Assembly: GCA_947650365.1 (NCBI GenBank) | Contig: CANTAL010000205.1 | Coordinates: 124,001 to 188,000, forward strand | Direction: 5' to 3' | Length of the DNA: 64,000 bases | From: Chamaelirium japonicum | Taxonomy: Eukaryota > Streptophyta > Magnoliopsida > Liliales > Melanthiaceae | In this document: piece by piece, positions 41,264 to 54,349 of the stretch | How the letters are laid out: every line of letters begins with the position of its first letter | Numbering within the stretch: the first letter of the stretch is position 1 | The notes under the pieces: generated by a model | Seen by the model: the letters and a program-made list of their open reading frames with translations, nothing else | Told to the model about the DNA's origin: nothing | The model's database searches: none | Made by a program: the position numbers and the translations under genes

Positions 41264-41361
41264 AGGTGTTTAGGTTGCGGCCTCACACTTTGTATTTGGT
41301 TGAATTGAAAGGTGCACCTTTGAACGTTAGTTGATCGTGGGGAGACCCAGTGTGATTCTAC
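41264..41361. other. Unique non-satellite insert, long copy
   Basis: About 98 bp. The first 70 match 36548-36617, and a further 28 or so bases (GATCGTGGGGAGACCCAGTG and a tail to ATTCTAC) are found nowhere else here. On the minus strand it is open through 41230-41502 and would read VSPRSTNVQRCTFQFNQ, but the frame is shared with satellite on both sides and I see no known domain. It is flanked by forward satellite on the left and reverse on the right. The shared left flank (offset 4716) shows the two copies arose by duplication, not by two independent insertions. Confidence 0.9.
41308..41321. repeat. 14-bp palindrome in insert
   Basis: AAAGGTGCACCTTTG here keeps 14 palindromic bases (AAAGGTGCACCTTT). 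The outer pair seen in the short copy is lost because TACAAA reads TTGAAA. Confidence 0.9.
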
Positions 41362-41429
41362 AAATGAATTAGAATGGATCATACGAATGAGTAAGAATGG
41401 ATCGTCCGAATGAAATAGAATGGATCGTA

Positions 41430-42906
41430 TGAATGAATTAGAATGGATCGTATGAATGAATTCGAATGGATCATACGAATGAAGTAGAATGGATACATTC
41501 ATGTGAATGAATTAGAATGGATCATAAGAAGGAATTAAGGTGGATCATACGAATGAATTAGAATGGATACATTCGTGCGAAAGAATTAGAATGGATTTTA
41601 TGAATGAATTAGAATGGATCATGGATCGTACGTATGAATTAGAATGGATACATTCATGGGAATGAATTAGAATGGATCGTACGAAGGAATTAGAATGGAT
41701 CGTATGAATGAATTAGAATGGATACATTCGTGCAAAAGAATTAGAATGGATTGTATGAATGAATTAGAATGGATTGTACAAATGAATTAGAATGGATTAT
41801 GCGAATGAATTAGAATGGATCGTACGAATGAATTAGAATAGATTGTGCGAATGAATTAGAATGGAACGTACGAATGAATTAGAATGGATACATTCGTGCG
41901 AATGAATTAGAATGGATCGTATGAATGAATTAGAATGAATCGTATGAATGAATTTGAATGGATCGTACGAATGAATTAGAATGGATACATTCGAGCGAAT
42001 GAATTAGAATGGATCATACCAATGAATTAGGGTGGATCGTACGAATAAATTAGAATGGATACATTCGTGCGAAAGAATTAGAATGGATCGTACGAATGAG
42101 TAAGAATGGATCGTACGTATGAATTAGAATGGATACATTCATGTGAATGAATTAGAATGGATCGTACGAAGGAATTAGAATGGATTATGCGAATAAAATA
42201 GAATGGATCGTACAAAGGAATTAGAATTGATCGTGCGAATAAATTAGAATGGATCGTGCGAATAAATTATAATGGATTGTACGAATGAATTAGAATGGAT
42301 CGTATGAATGAATTAGAATGGATCGTATGAATGAATTAGAATGAATTAGAATGGATCATACGAATGAAATGAATTAGAATGGATCGTGCTAATGAATTAG
42401 AATTGATACATTCGTGCAAAAGAATTAGAATGGATTGTATGAATGAATTAGAATGGATCATACAAATGAATTAGAATGGATCGTATGTATTAGAATGGAT
42501 CGTACGAATGAAATAGAATGGATCGTACGAATGAATTAGAATGGATCGTGCTAATGAATTAGAATGGATTGTACAAATGAATTAGAATTAGAATGGATCG
42601 TACGAATGAGTAAGAATAGATCGTTCGAATGAAATAGAATGGATCGTACGAATGAATTAGAATGGATCGTGCTAATGAATTAGAATGGATCGTACGAATG
42701 AATTAGAATAGATTGTGCGAATGAATTAGAATGGATTGTTCGAATGAATTAGAATGGATCGTATGAATGAATTAGAATGGATCGTGCGAATGAATTAGAA
42801 TGGATCGTATGAATGAATTAGAATGGATCATACGAAGGAATTAGGGTGGATCGTACGAATGAATTAGAATGGATACATTCGTGCGAAAGAATTAGAATGG
42901 ATTGTA
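41430..42906 (-). repeat. 1.48-kb tandem repeat, copy 1
   Basis: Defined by the clipped unit GGATCATGGATCGTACGTATG (41614-41634) and by GAAATGAATTAG (42365). The matching points in copy 2 are 1477 bp downstream. Its interior also resembles module A about 10850-11800. Confidence 0.87.
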
Positions 42907-44384
42907 TGAATGAATTAGAATGGATCGTATGAATGAATTCGAATGGATCATACGAATGAATTAGAATGGATACATTCATGTGAATGAATTAGAATGGATC
43001 ATAAGAAGCAATTAGGGTGGATCATACGAATGAATTAGAATAGATACATTCGTGCGAAAGAATTAGAATGGATTTTATGAATGAATTAGAATGGATCGTG
43101 GATCGTACGTATGAATTAGAATGGATACATTCATGGGAATGAATTAGAATGGATCGTACGAAGGAATTAGAATGGATCGTACGAAGGAATTAGAATGGAT
43201 CGTACGAATGAATTAGAATGGATACATTCGTGCAAAAGAATTAGAATGGATTGTATGAATAAATTAGAATGGATTGTACAAATGAATTAGAATGGATTGT
43301 GCGAATGAATTAGAATGGATCGTACGAATGAATTAGAATAGATTGTGCGAATGAATTAGAATGGAACGTACGAATGAATTAGAATGGATATATTCGTGCG
43401 AATGAATTAGAATGGATCATATGAATGAATTAGAATGAATCGTATGAATGAATTTGAATGGATCGTACGAATGAATTAGAATGGATACATTCGAGCGAAT
43501 GAATTAGAATGGATCATACCAAGGAATTAGGGTGGATCGTACGAATGAATTAGAATGGATACATTCGTGTGAAAGAATTAGAATGGATCGTACGAATGAT
43601 TAAGAATGGATCGTACGTATGAATTAGAATAGATACATTCATGTGAATGAATTAGAATGGATCGTACAAAGGAATTAGAATGGATCATGCGAATAAAATA
43701 GAATGGATCGTACAAAGGAATTAGAATGGATCGTGCGAATGAATTAGAATGGATCGTGCGAATAAATTAGAATGGATTGTACGAATGAATTAGAATGGAT
43801 CGTATGAATGAATTAGAATGGATCGTATGAATGAATTAGAATGGATCATACGAATGAAATGAATTAGAATGGATCGTGCTAATGAATTAGAATTGATACA
43901 TTCGTGCAAAAGAATTAGAATGGATTGTATGAATGAATTAGAATGGATCATACAAAAGAATTAGAATAGATCGTATGTATTAGAATAGATCGTACGAATG
44001 AAATAGAATGGATCGTACGAATGAATTAGAATGGATCGTGCTAATGAATTAGAATGGATTGTACAAATGAATTAGAATTAGAATGGATCGTACGAATGAG
44101 TAAGAATGGATCGTACGAATGAAATAGAATGGATCGTACGAATGAATTAGAATGGATCGTGCTAATGAATTAGAATGGATCGTACGAATGAATTAGAATA
44201 GATTGTGCGAATGAATTAGAATGGATCGTTCGAATGAATTAGAATGGATCGTATGAATGAATTAGAATTGATCGTGCGAATAAATTAGAATGGATCGTGT
44301 GAATGAATTAGAATGGATCATACGAAGGAATTAGGGTGGATCGTACGAATGAATTAGAATAGATACATTCGTGCGAAAGAATTA
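42907..44384 (-). repeat. 1.48-kb tandem repeat, copy 2
   Basis: Same marks as copy 1, with TGGATCGTGGATCGTACG at 43093 and GAAATGAATTAG near 43855. The fused AGAATGAATTAG at 42340 in copy 1 is resolved differently in copy 2. Edges are approximate. Confidence 0.87.
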
Positions 44385-45327
44385 GAATGGATTGTATGAA
44401 TGAATTAGAATGGATTGTATGAATGAATTAGAGTGGATCGTGCGAATGAATTAGAATTGATCGTACGAATGAATTAGAAAGGATCGTATGAATGAATTAG
44501 AATGGATCGTGCGAATGAATTAGAATGGATCGTACGAATGAATTAGAATGGATACATTCGTGCGAATGAATTAGAATGGATCGTACGAATGAGTAAGAAT
44601 GGATCGTACGAATGAAATAGAATGGGTCGTACGAATGAATTAGAACGGATCGTGCTAATGAATTAGATTGGATCGTACGACGAATGAATTAGAATGGATA
44701 CATTCATACGAATGAATTAGAATGGATCGTACGAATGAATTAGAATGGATCATATGAATGAATTAGAATGGATCGTATGAATGAATTAGAATGGATTGTA
44801 TGAATGAATTAGAATGGATCGTATGAATGAATTAGAATGGATCGTGCGAATGAATTAGAATGGATCGTATGATCGAATTAGAATGGATCGTGTGAATGAA
44901 TTAGAATAGATCGTATGAATTAGAATGGATTGTATGCATGAATTAGAATGGATCGTATAAATGAATTAGAATGGATCGTGCGAATGAATTTGAATAGATT
45001 GTGCGAATGAATTAGAATGGATCATACGAATGAATTAGAATAGATCGTATGAATGAATTAGAATGGATCGTGCTAATGAATTAGAATTGATCGTACGAAT
45101 GAATTAGAATGGATCATAGGAAGGAATTAGGGTGGATCGTACGATCTATGAATGGATTGTATGAGTTAGAATGGATTGTATGAATGAATTAGAATGGATC
45201 GTGCAAATGAATTAGAATGGATCGTGCGAATGAATTAGAATGGATCGTACGAATGAATTAGAATAGATTGTGCGAATGAATTAGAATGGATCGTACGAAT
45301 GAATTAGAATGGATCGTATGAATGAAT
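44385..45327 (-). repeat. 3' end of a module preceding C
   Basis: Matches module A about 11800-12889 and module C about 51430-52486 in unit order, with some units lost. Together with the 1.48-kb repeats it looks like a rearranged remnant of a module upstream of C. Confidence 0.8.
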
Positions 45328-45333
45328 TAGCAT

Positions 45334-45562
45334 GATCCGTTCTAATTCATTCACACGATCCATTCTAATTCATTCATACGATCCATTCTAATTCATTCAA
45401 ACTATCTATTCTAATTCATTCATACGTACGATCCATTCGAATTCATTCATACGAACCATTCTAATTCATTCATAAGATCCATTATAATCCATTCGCACGA
45501 ATGTATCCATTCTAATTCATTCATACGATCCATTCTAATTTATTCGCACGATCCATTCTAAT
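45334..45562 (+). repeat. Forward block 31 (module C start)
   Basis: Counterpart of 5668-5896 with CAAACTATC and CATACGTACG marks. Confidence 0.9.
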
Positions 45563-45576
45563 TAAAATGGATCGTA
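45563..45576 (-). repeat. Decayed reverse islet (module C)
   Basis: Only ATTAAAATGGATCGTAA remains of the 34-bp islet kept in A, B and D, so both the 28-bp palindrome and the AATGAGTAAG hairpin are lost here. Confidence 0.85.
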
Positions 45577-47174
45577 ATCTTACTCATTAGCACAATCCAT
45601 TCTAATTCATTAGCATGATCCATTCTAATACATTCATACGATCCAATCTAATTCATTCATACAATCCATTATAATTCTTTCGCACGAATGTATCCATTCT
45701 AATTCATTCGTACGATCCACCCTAATTCCTTCGTATGATCCATTCTAATTCATTCGCACGAATGTATCCATTCTAATTCATTCGTACGATCCATTCGAAT
45801 TCATTCATATGATCCATTCTAATTCATTCATACGATCCATTCTAATTCATTCGCACGAATGTATCCATTCTAATTCATTCGTACGATCCATTCTAATTCA
45901 TTCGCACGATCCAATCTAGTTCATTTGCACGATCCATTCTAATTCATTCGTACGATCTATTCTATTTCATTCGTACGATCCATTCTTACTCATTCGTACG
46001 ATCCATTCTAATTCATTCGCACGAATATATCCTCATTCGCACGATCCATTCTAATTCATTTGCACAATCAAATCTAATTCATTCATACAATCCATTCTAA
46101 TTCTTTCGTACGAATGTATCCATTCTAATTCATAAGTACGATCCATTCTAATTCATTCATACGATCCAATCTAACTCATTCATACGATCCATTCTAATTC
46201 ATTCGCATGAATGTGTCCATTCTAATTCATTCGTAAGATCCATTCTAATTCATTCTCACAATGGATTCTAATTCATTCGTACGATCCATTCTAATTCATT
46301 AGCACGATCTATTCTACTTCATACGTACGATCTATTCTATTTCATTTGTACGATCCATTCATACTCATTTGTACGATCCATTCTAATTCATTCGCACGAA
46401 TGTATCTATTCTTATTCATTCGCACAATCCATTCTAATTCATTCGCATAATCCAATCTAATTCATTCGCATGATCCATTCTGATTCATTCGTACGATCTA
46501 TTCTATTTCATTCGTACGATCCATTCTTACTCATTCGTACGATCCATTCTAATTCATTCGCACGAATGTATCCTCGTTCGCAAGATCCATTCTAATTCAT
46601 TTGCACGATCTATTCTAATTCATTCATACAATCAATTCTAATTCTTTCGCACGAATGTATCTATTCTAATTCATTCGTACGATCCACCCTAATTTCTTCG
46701 TATGATCCATTTTAATTCATTCGCACGAATGTATCCATTCTAATTCATTCGTACGATCAATTCGAATTCATTCATACGATCCATTCTAATTCATTCATAC
46801 GATCCATTCTAATTCATTCGCACGAATGTATCCATTCAAATTCATTCGTACGATCCATTCTAATTCATTCGCACAATCTATTCTAATTCATTCGTACGAT
46901 CCATTCTAATTGATTCGCACGATCCATTCTAATTCATTTGCACGATCCATTCTAATTCATTCATATAATCCATTCTAATTCTTTTACACGAATGTATCCA
47001 TTCTAATTCATTCATATAATCCACTCTAATTCCTTCGTACGATCCATTCTAATTCCTTCGTATGATCCATTGTAATTCCTTCGTACGATCCATTCTATTT
47101 CATTCGTATGATCCATTCTAATTCCTTCGTACAATCCATTCTAATTCATTCCCATGAATATATCCATTCTATAA
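45577..47174 (+). repeat. Forward block 33 (module C)
   Basis: Counterpart of 5931-7527 and closely similar to it. It ends at CCATTCTATAAAATTGTTCG, matching module A rather than B or D at the central bases. Confidence 0.92.
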
Positions 47175-50100
47175 AATTGTTCGTACGAATGAATTAGAAT
47201 GGATCATATGAATGAATTTGAATGGATCGTGCGAATGAATTAGAATGGATAGGCCGAATGAATTAGAATGAATACATTCATGCGAATGAATTAGAATGGA
47301 CTGTACGAATGAGTAAGAATGGATCATACGAATAAAATAGAATGGATCGTACGAATGAATTAAAATTGATCGTGCTAATGAATTAGAATGGATCGTACGA
47401 ATGAATTAGAATAGATTGTGCGAATGATGAATTTGAATGGATCTTGCGAATGAATTAGATTGGATCGTGCGAATGAATTAGAATGGATCGTACGAATGAA
47501 TTAGAATGGATATATTTGTGCGAATGAATTAGAATGGATCGTATGAATGAATTAGAATGGATCGTTTGAATGAATTCGAATGGATCGTACGAAGGAATTA
47601 GAATGGATCGTACGAATGAATTAGAATGGATACATTCGTGCGAAAGAATTAGAATGGATTGTATGAATGAATTAGAATGGATCGTGCGAATGAATTAGAA
47701 TGGATCGTACAAATGAATTAGAATGGATCGTATGGATGAGTTAGAATGGATCATGCGAATGAATTAGAATGGGTCATACGAAGGAATTAGAATGGATCGT
47801 ACGAAGGAATTATAATGGATCGTACGAATGAATTAGAATGGATACATTCGACCAAAAGAATTAGAATGGATTGTATGAATGAATTATAATGGATCATGCA
47901 AATGAATTAGAATGGATCGTGCGAATGAATTAGAAAGGATCGTACAAATGAATTAGAATAGATTGTGCGAATAAATTAGAATTGATCGTATGAATGAATT
48001 AGAATGGATACATTTGTGCGAATGAATTAGAATGAATCGTATGAATGAATTAGAATGGATCGTATGAATGAATTCGAATGGATCGTACGAATTAATTAGA
48101 ATATATACATTCGTGCGAATGAATTAGAATGGATCATACAAAGGATTTAGGGTGGATCGTATGAATGAATTAGAATGGATACATTCGTGCGAAAGAATTA
48201 GCATGGATTGTATGAATGGATTAGAATGGATCGTGCAAATGAATTAAAATGGATCGTGCGAATGAGGATACATTCGTGCGAATGAATTAGAATGTATCGT
48301 ACGAATGAGTAAGAATGGATCGTACGAATGAAATAGAATAGATCGTACGAATGAATTAGAATGGATCGTGCGAGTAAATTATATTGGATCATGCGAATGA
48401 ATTAGAATGGATCGTACGAATGAATTAGAATGGATACATTCGTGCGAATGAAATAGAATAGATCATATGAATGAATTAGAATGGATCGTATGAATGAATT
48501 CGAATGGATCATACGAATGAATTAGAATGGATACATTCATGCGAATGAATTAGAATGGATCATACGAAGGAATTAGGGTGGATCGTACGAATGAATTTGA
48601 ATGGATACATTCGTGCGAAAGAATTAGAATGGATTGTATAAATTAATTAGAATGGATCGTATGAATGAATTAGAATGGATCGTGCGAATGAATTAGAATG
48701 GATTGTGCTAATGAGTAAGAATGGATTGTACGAATGAAATAGAATGGATCGTGCGAATGAATTAGAATTGATCGTGCTAATGAATTAGAATGGATCGTAC
48801 GAATGAATTAGAATAGATTGTGCAAATGAATTAGAATGGATCGTGCGAATGAATTAGAATGGATACATTCGTGCGAATGAATTAGAATTGATCGTACGAA
48901 TGAATTAGAATGGATCGTATGAATGAATTAAAATAGATCGTATGAATGAATTCGAATGGATCGTACGAATGAATTAGAATGGATACATTCGTGCGAATGA
49001 ATTAGAATAGATCATACGAAGGAATTAAGATGGATTGTACGAATGAATTAGAATGGATACATTCGTGCGAAAGAATTAGAATGGATTATATGAATGAATT
49101 ACAATGGATACATTCGTGCGAATGAATTAGAATGGATCGTGCTAATGAATTAGAATGGATCGTACGAATGAATTAGAATGGATAGTGCTAATGAAATAGA
49201 ATGGATCGTATGAATGAATTTGAATGGATCGTACGAATGAATTAGAATGGATCGTGCTAATGAATTAGAATGGATCGTACGAACGAATTAGAATAGATTG
49301 TGCGAATGTATTAGAATGGATCGTATAAATGAATTAGAATGGATCGTATGAATGAATTAGATTGGATCGTATGAATGAATTAGAATGGATCGTACGTATG
49401 AATTAGAATGGATACATTCATGGAAATGAATTAGAATGGATCGTACAAAGGAATTAGAATGGATCATACGAATGAAATAGAATGGATCATACGAAGGAAT
49501 TAGAATGGATCGTACGAAGGAATTAGAATGGATACATTCGTGGAAAAGAATTAGAATGGACTGTATGAATGAATTAGAATGGATCATGCGAATGAATTAG
49601 AATGGATCGTGCAAATGAATTAGAATAGATTGTGCGAATGAATTAGAATGGATCGTACGAATAAATTAGAATGGATACATTCGTGCGAATGAATTAGAAT
49701 GGATCATATGAATGAACTAGAATGGATTGTATGAATGAATTAGAATGGATCGTGCGAATGAATTAGAATGGATCGTACGAGTGAATTAGAATGGATACAT
49801 TCGTACGAATGAATTAGAATGGATCGTACGAATGAGTAAGATTGGATCGTACGAATGAAATTGAATAGATCGTACGAAGGAATTAGAATGCATCGTGCTA
49901 ATGAATTAGAATGGATCGTACGAATGAATTAGAATAGATTGTGCGAATGAATTAGAATGGATCGTGCAAAGGAATTAGAATGGCTCATACGAATGGATCG
50001 TACGAAGGAATTAGAATGAATTAGAATGGATCGTATGAATGAATTAGATTGGATCGTATGAATGAATTAGAATGGAATGTACGTATGAATTAGAATGGAT

Positions 50101-52491
50101 ACATTCATGGGAATGAATTAGAATGGATCGTACGAAGGAATTAGAATGGATCGTACGAATGAATTAGAATGGATACATTCGTACAAAAGAATTAGAATGG
50201 ATTGTATGAATGAATTAGAATGGATGGTACAAATGAAATAGAATGGATCGTGCGAATGAATTAGAATGGATCGTACGAATGAATTAGAATAGATTATGAG
50301 AATGAATTAGAATGGATCGTACGAATGAATTAGAATGGATACATTCGTGCGAATGAATTAGAATGGATCGTATGAGTGAATTAGATTGGATCATATAAAT
50401 GAATTAGAATAGATACATTCGTGCGAATGAATTAGAATGGATCGTATAAATGAATTAAAATGAATCGTATGAATAAATTTGAATGGATCGTACGAATGAA
50501 TTAGAATGGTTACATTCGAGCGAATGAATTAGAATGAATCATACCAAGGAATTAGGGTGGATCGTACGAATGAATTAGAATGGATACATTCGTGCGAAAG
50601 AATTAGAATGGATCGTACGAATGAGTAAGAATGGATCGTACGTATGAATTAGAATGGATACATTCATGTGAATGAATTAGAATGGATTGTACGAAGGAAT
50701 TAGAATGGATCATGCGAATAAAATAGAATGGATCGTACGAAGGAATTAGAATGGATCGTGCGAATGAATTAGAATGGATCGTGCGAATAAATTAGAATGG
50801 ATCGTACGAATGAATTAGAATGGATCATATGAATGAATTAGAATGGATCGTATGAATGAATTAGAATGAATTAGAATGGATCATACGAATGAAATGAATT
50901 AGAATGGATTGTGCTAATGAATTAGAATTGATACATTCGTGCAAAAGAATTAGAAGGGATTGTTTGAATGAATTAGAATGGATCGTACAAATGAATTAGA
51001 ATGGATCATATGAATTAGAATGGATCGTACGAATGAAATAGAATGGATCGTACGAATGAATTAGAATGGATCGTGTTAATGAATTAGAATGGATTGTACG
51101 AATGAATTAGAATTAGAATGGATCGTACGAATGAGTAAGAATGGATCGTACGAATGAAATAGAATGGATCGTACGAATGAATTAGAATGGATCGTGCTAA
51201 TGAATTAGAATGGATCGTACGAATGAATTAGAATAGATTGTGCGAATGAATTAGAATGGATCGTTCGAATGAATTAGAATGGATCGTATGAATGAATTCG
51301 AATGGATCGTGCGAATGAATTAGAATGGATCGTATGAATGAATTAGAATGGATCATACGAAGGAATTAGGGTGGATCTTACGAATGAATTAGAATGGATA
51401 CATTCGTGCGAAAGAATTAGAATGGATTGTATGAAAGAATTAGAATGAATCGTATGAATGAATTAGAGTGGATTGTGTGAATGAATTAGAATGGATCGTA
51501 CGAATGAATTAGAAAGGATCGTATGAATGAATTAGAATGGATCGTGCGAATGAATTAGAATGGATCGTACGAATGAATTAGAATGGATACATTCGTGCGA
51601 ATGAATTAGAATGGATCGTACGAATGAGTAAGAATGGATCGTACGAATGAAATAGAATGGGTTATACGAATGAATTAGAACGGATCGTGCTAATGAATTA
51701 GATTGGATCGTACGACGAATGAATTAGAATGGATACATTCGTGCGAATGAATTAGAATGGATCGTACGAATGAATTAGAATGGATCATATGAATGAATTA
51801 GAATGGATCGTATGAATGAATTCGAATGGATTAGAATGGATACATTCATGTGAATGAATTAGAATGGATCATATAAAGGAATTAGGGTGGATCGTACGAA
51901 TGAATTAGAATGGATACATTCGTGCGAAAGAATTAGAATGGATTGTATGAATGAATTAGAATGGATCGTATGAATGAATTAGAATGGATCGTGCGAATGA
52001 ATTCGAATGGATCGTATGAATGAATTAGAATGGATCGTGTGAATGAATTAGAATAGATCGTATGAATTAGAATGGATTGTATGAATGAATTAGAATGGAT
52101 CATGCGAATGAATTTGAATAGATTGTGCGAATGAATTAGAATGGATCGTGTGAATGAATTAGAATGGATCGTACGAATGAATTAGAATGGATCATATGAA
52201 TGAATTAGAATGGATCATGCTAATGAATTAGAATTGATCGTACGAATGAATTAGAATGGATCATACGAAGGAATTAGGGTGGATCGTACGAATGATTTAG
52301 AATCGATACATTCGTGCAAAAGAGTTAGAATGGATTGTATGAATGAATTAGAATGGATCGTGCAAATGCATTAGAATGGATCGTGCGAATGAATTAGAAT
52401 GGATCGTACGAATGAATTAGAATAGATTGTGCGAATGAATTAGAATGGAGCGTACGAATGAATTAGAATGGATCGTATGAATGAATTAGCA
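47175..52491 (-). repeat. Reverse block 34 (module C)
   Basis: Counterpart of 7528-12893 with the same order of variant units. Confidence 0.93.
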
Positions 52492-52720
52492 TGATCCGTT
52501 CGAATTCATTCGCACGATCCATTCTAATTCATTCATACGATCCATTCTAATTCATTCAAACTATCTATTCTAATTCATTCATACGTACGATCCATTCGAA
52601 TTCATTCAAACGATCTATTCTAATTCATTCATAAGATCCATTATAATTCATTCGCACGAATGTATCCATTCTAATTCATTCGTACGATCCATTCTAATTC
52701 ATTCGCACGATCCATTCTAA
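52492..52720 (+). repeat. Forward block 35 (module D start)
   Basis: Counterpart of 5668-5896, with CGTTCGAATTC in place of CGTTCTAATTC at the boundary. Confidence 0.9.
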
Positions 52721-52754
52721 TTAGAATGGATCGTACGAATGAGTAAGAATGGAT
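52721..52754 (-). repeat. 34-bp reverse islet 36 (module D)
   Basis: Intact copy of the islet in A and B, with the 28-bp palindrome (52707-52734) and the AATGAGTAAG hairpin. Confidence 0.9.
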
Positions 52755-54349
52755 CTTACTCATTAGCACAATCCATTCTAATTCATTCGCATGATCCATT
52801 CTAATACATTCATACGATCCAATCTAATTCATTCATACAATCCATTCTAATTCTTTCGCACGAATGTATCCATTCTAATTCATTCGTACGATCCACCCTA
52901 ATTCCTTCGTATAATCCATTCTAATTCATTCGCACGAATGTATCCATTCTAATTCATTCGTACGATTCATTCGAATTCATTCATACGATCCTTTCTAATT
53001 CATTCATACGATCCATTCTAATTCATTCGCACGGATGTATCCATTCTAATTCATTCGTACGATCCATTCTAATTCATTCGCACGATCCAATCTGTTTCAT
53101 TTGCATGATCCATTCTAATTCATTCGTACGATCTATTCTAATTCATTCGTACGATCCATTCTTACTCATTTGTACGATCCATTCTAATTCATTCGCACGA
53201 ATATATCCTCATTCGCACGATCCATTCTAATTCATTTGTACAATCAAATCTAATTCATTCATACAATCCTTTCTAATTCTTTCGTATGAATGTATCCATT
53301 CTAATTCATACGTACGATCCATTCTAATTCATTCATACGATCCAATCTAATTCATTCATACGATCCATTCTAATTCATTCGCATGAATGTGTCCATTCTA
53401 ATTCATTCGTAAGATCCATTCTAATTCATTCGCACAATGGATTCTAATTCATTCGTACGATCCATTCTAATTCATTAGCACGATCTATTCTAATTCATTC
53501 GTACGATCTATTCTATTTCATTTGTACGATCCATTCATACTCATTTGTACGATCCATTCTAATTCATTCGCACGAATGTATCTATTCTTATTCATTCGTA
53601 CGATCCATTCTAATTCATTCGCACAATCTAATCTAATTCATTCGCACGATCCATTCTAATTCATTCATACGATCTATTCTATTTCATTCGTACGATCCAT
53701 TCTTACTCATTCGTACGATCCATTCTAATTCATTCGCACGAATGTATCCTCGTTCGCACGATCCATTCTAATTCATTTGCACGATCCATTCTAATTCATT
53801 CATACAATCCATTCTAATTCTTTCGCACGAATGTATCCATTCTAATTCATTCGTACGATCCACCCTAATTTCTTCGTATGATCCATTTTAATTCATTCGC
53901 ACGAATGTATCCATTCTAATTCATTCGTACGATCAATTCGAATTCATTCATACGATCCGTTCTAATTCATTCATACGATCCATTCTAATTCATTCGCACA
54001 AATGTATCCATTCTAATTCATTCGTACGATCCATTCTAATTCATTCGCACAATCTATTCTAATTCATTCATACGATCCTTTCTAATTGATTCGCACGATC
54101 CATTCTAATTCATTTGCACGATCCATTCTAATTCATTCATACAATCCATTCTAATTCTTTTACACGAATGTATCCATTCTAATTCATTCGTACGATCCAC
54201 TCTAATTCCTTCGTATGATCCATTCTAATTACTTCGTACGATCCATTCTAATTCCTTCGTACGATCCATTCTATTTCATTCGTATGATCCATTCTAATTC
54301 CTTCGTACGATCCATTCTAATTCATTCCCATGAATATATCCATTCTATA
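52755..54349 (+). repeat. Forward block 37 (module D)
   Basis: Counterpart of 5931-7527. It resembles module B (13158-14752) most closely, including the ATCCTTTCTAATTC units, and ends at CCATTCTATAGAATAGTTCG. Confidence 0.92.

Larger units (their letters stand above)
41362..45333 (-). repeat. 4.0-kb reverse block 30
   Basis: Contains two tandem copies of a 1.48-kb repeat and then about 0.95 kb matching the end of the 7.2-kb module (for example GTACGACGAATG at 44684 and GATCGTATGAATTAG at 44909). It runs into the module C start. Confidence 0.92.
45328..52486. repeat. 7.2-kb higher-order module C
   Basis: Begins at TAGCATGATCCGTT and is 7159 bp long, against 7227 bp for A. The offset from A is 39665 bp at the start. 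It is nearly collinear with A; for example, diagnostic sequence at 8527-8721 recurs at 48198-48392 with two or three changes. One visible difference is loss of a 28-bp unit near 50028, present in A at about 10380. The ATAGGCCGAATG mark is at 47249. Confidence 0.9.

Noticed and set aside
36548-41361. The two inserts as the ends of one 4.8-kb transposon
   Set aside because: They are in the same orientation, not inverted, the DNA between them is ordinary satellite with no transposase or reverse transcriptase, and the left flanks are shared, which fits duplication better.
41230-41502. Minus-strand open frame through the unique insert as a possible gene fragment
   Set aside because: Only about 32 residues come from non-satellite DNA; the rest is monomer translation. 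I recognise no family, and the short copy at 36548 lacks the part encoding the start of the unique stretch.
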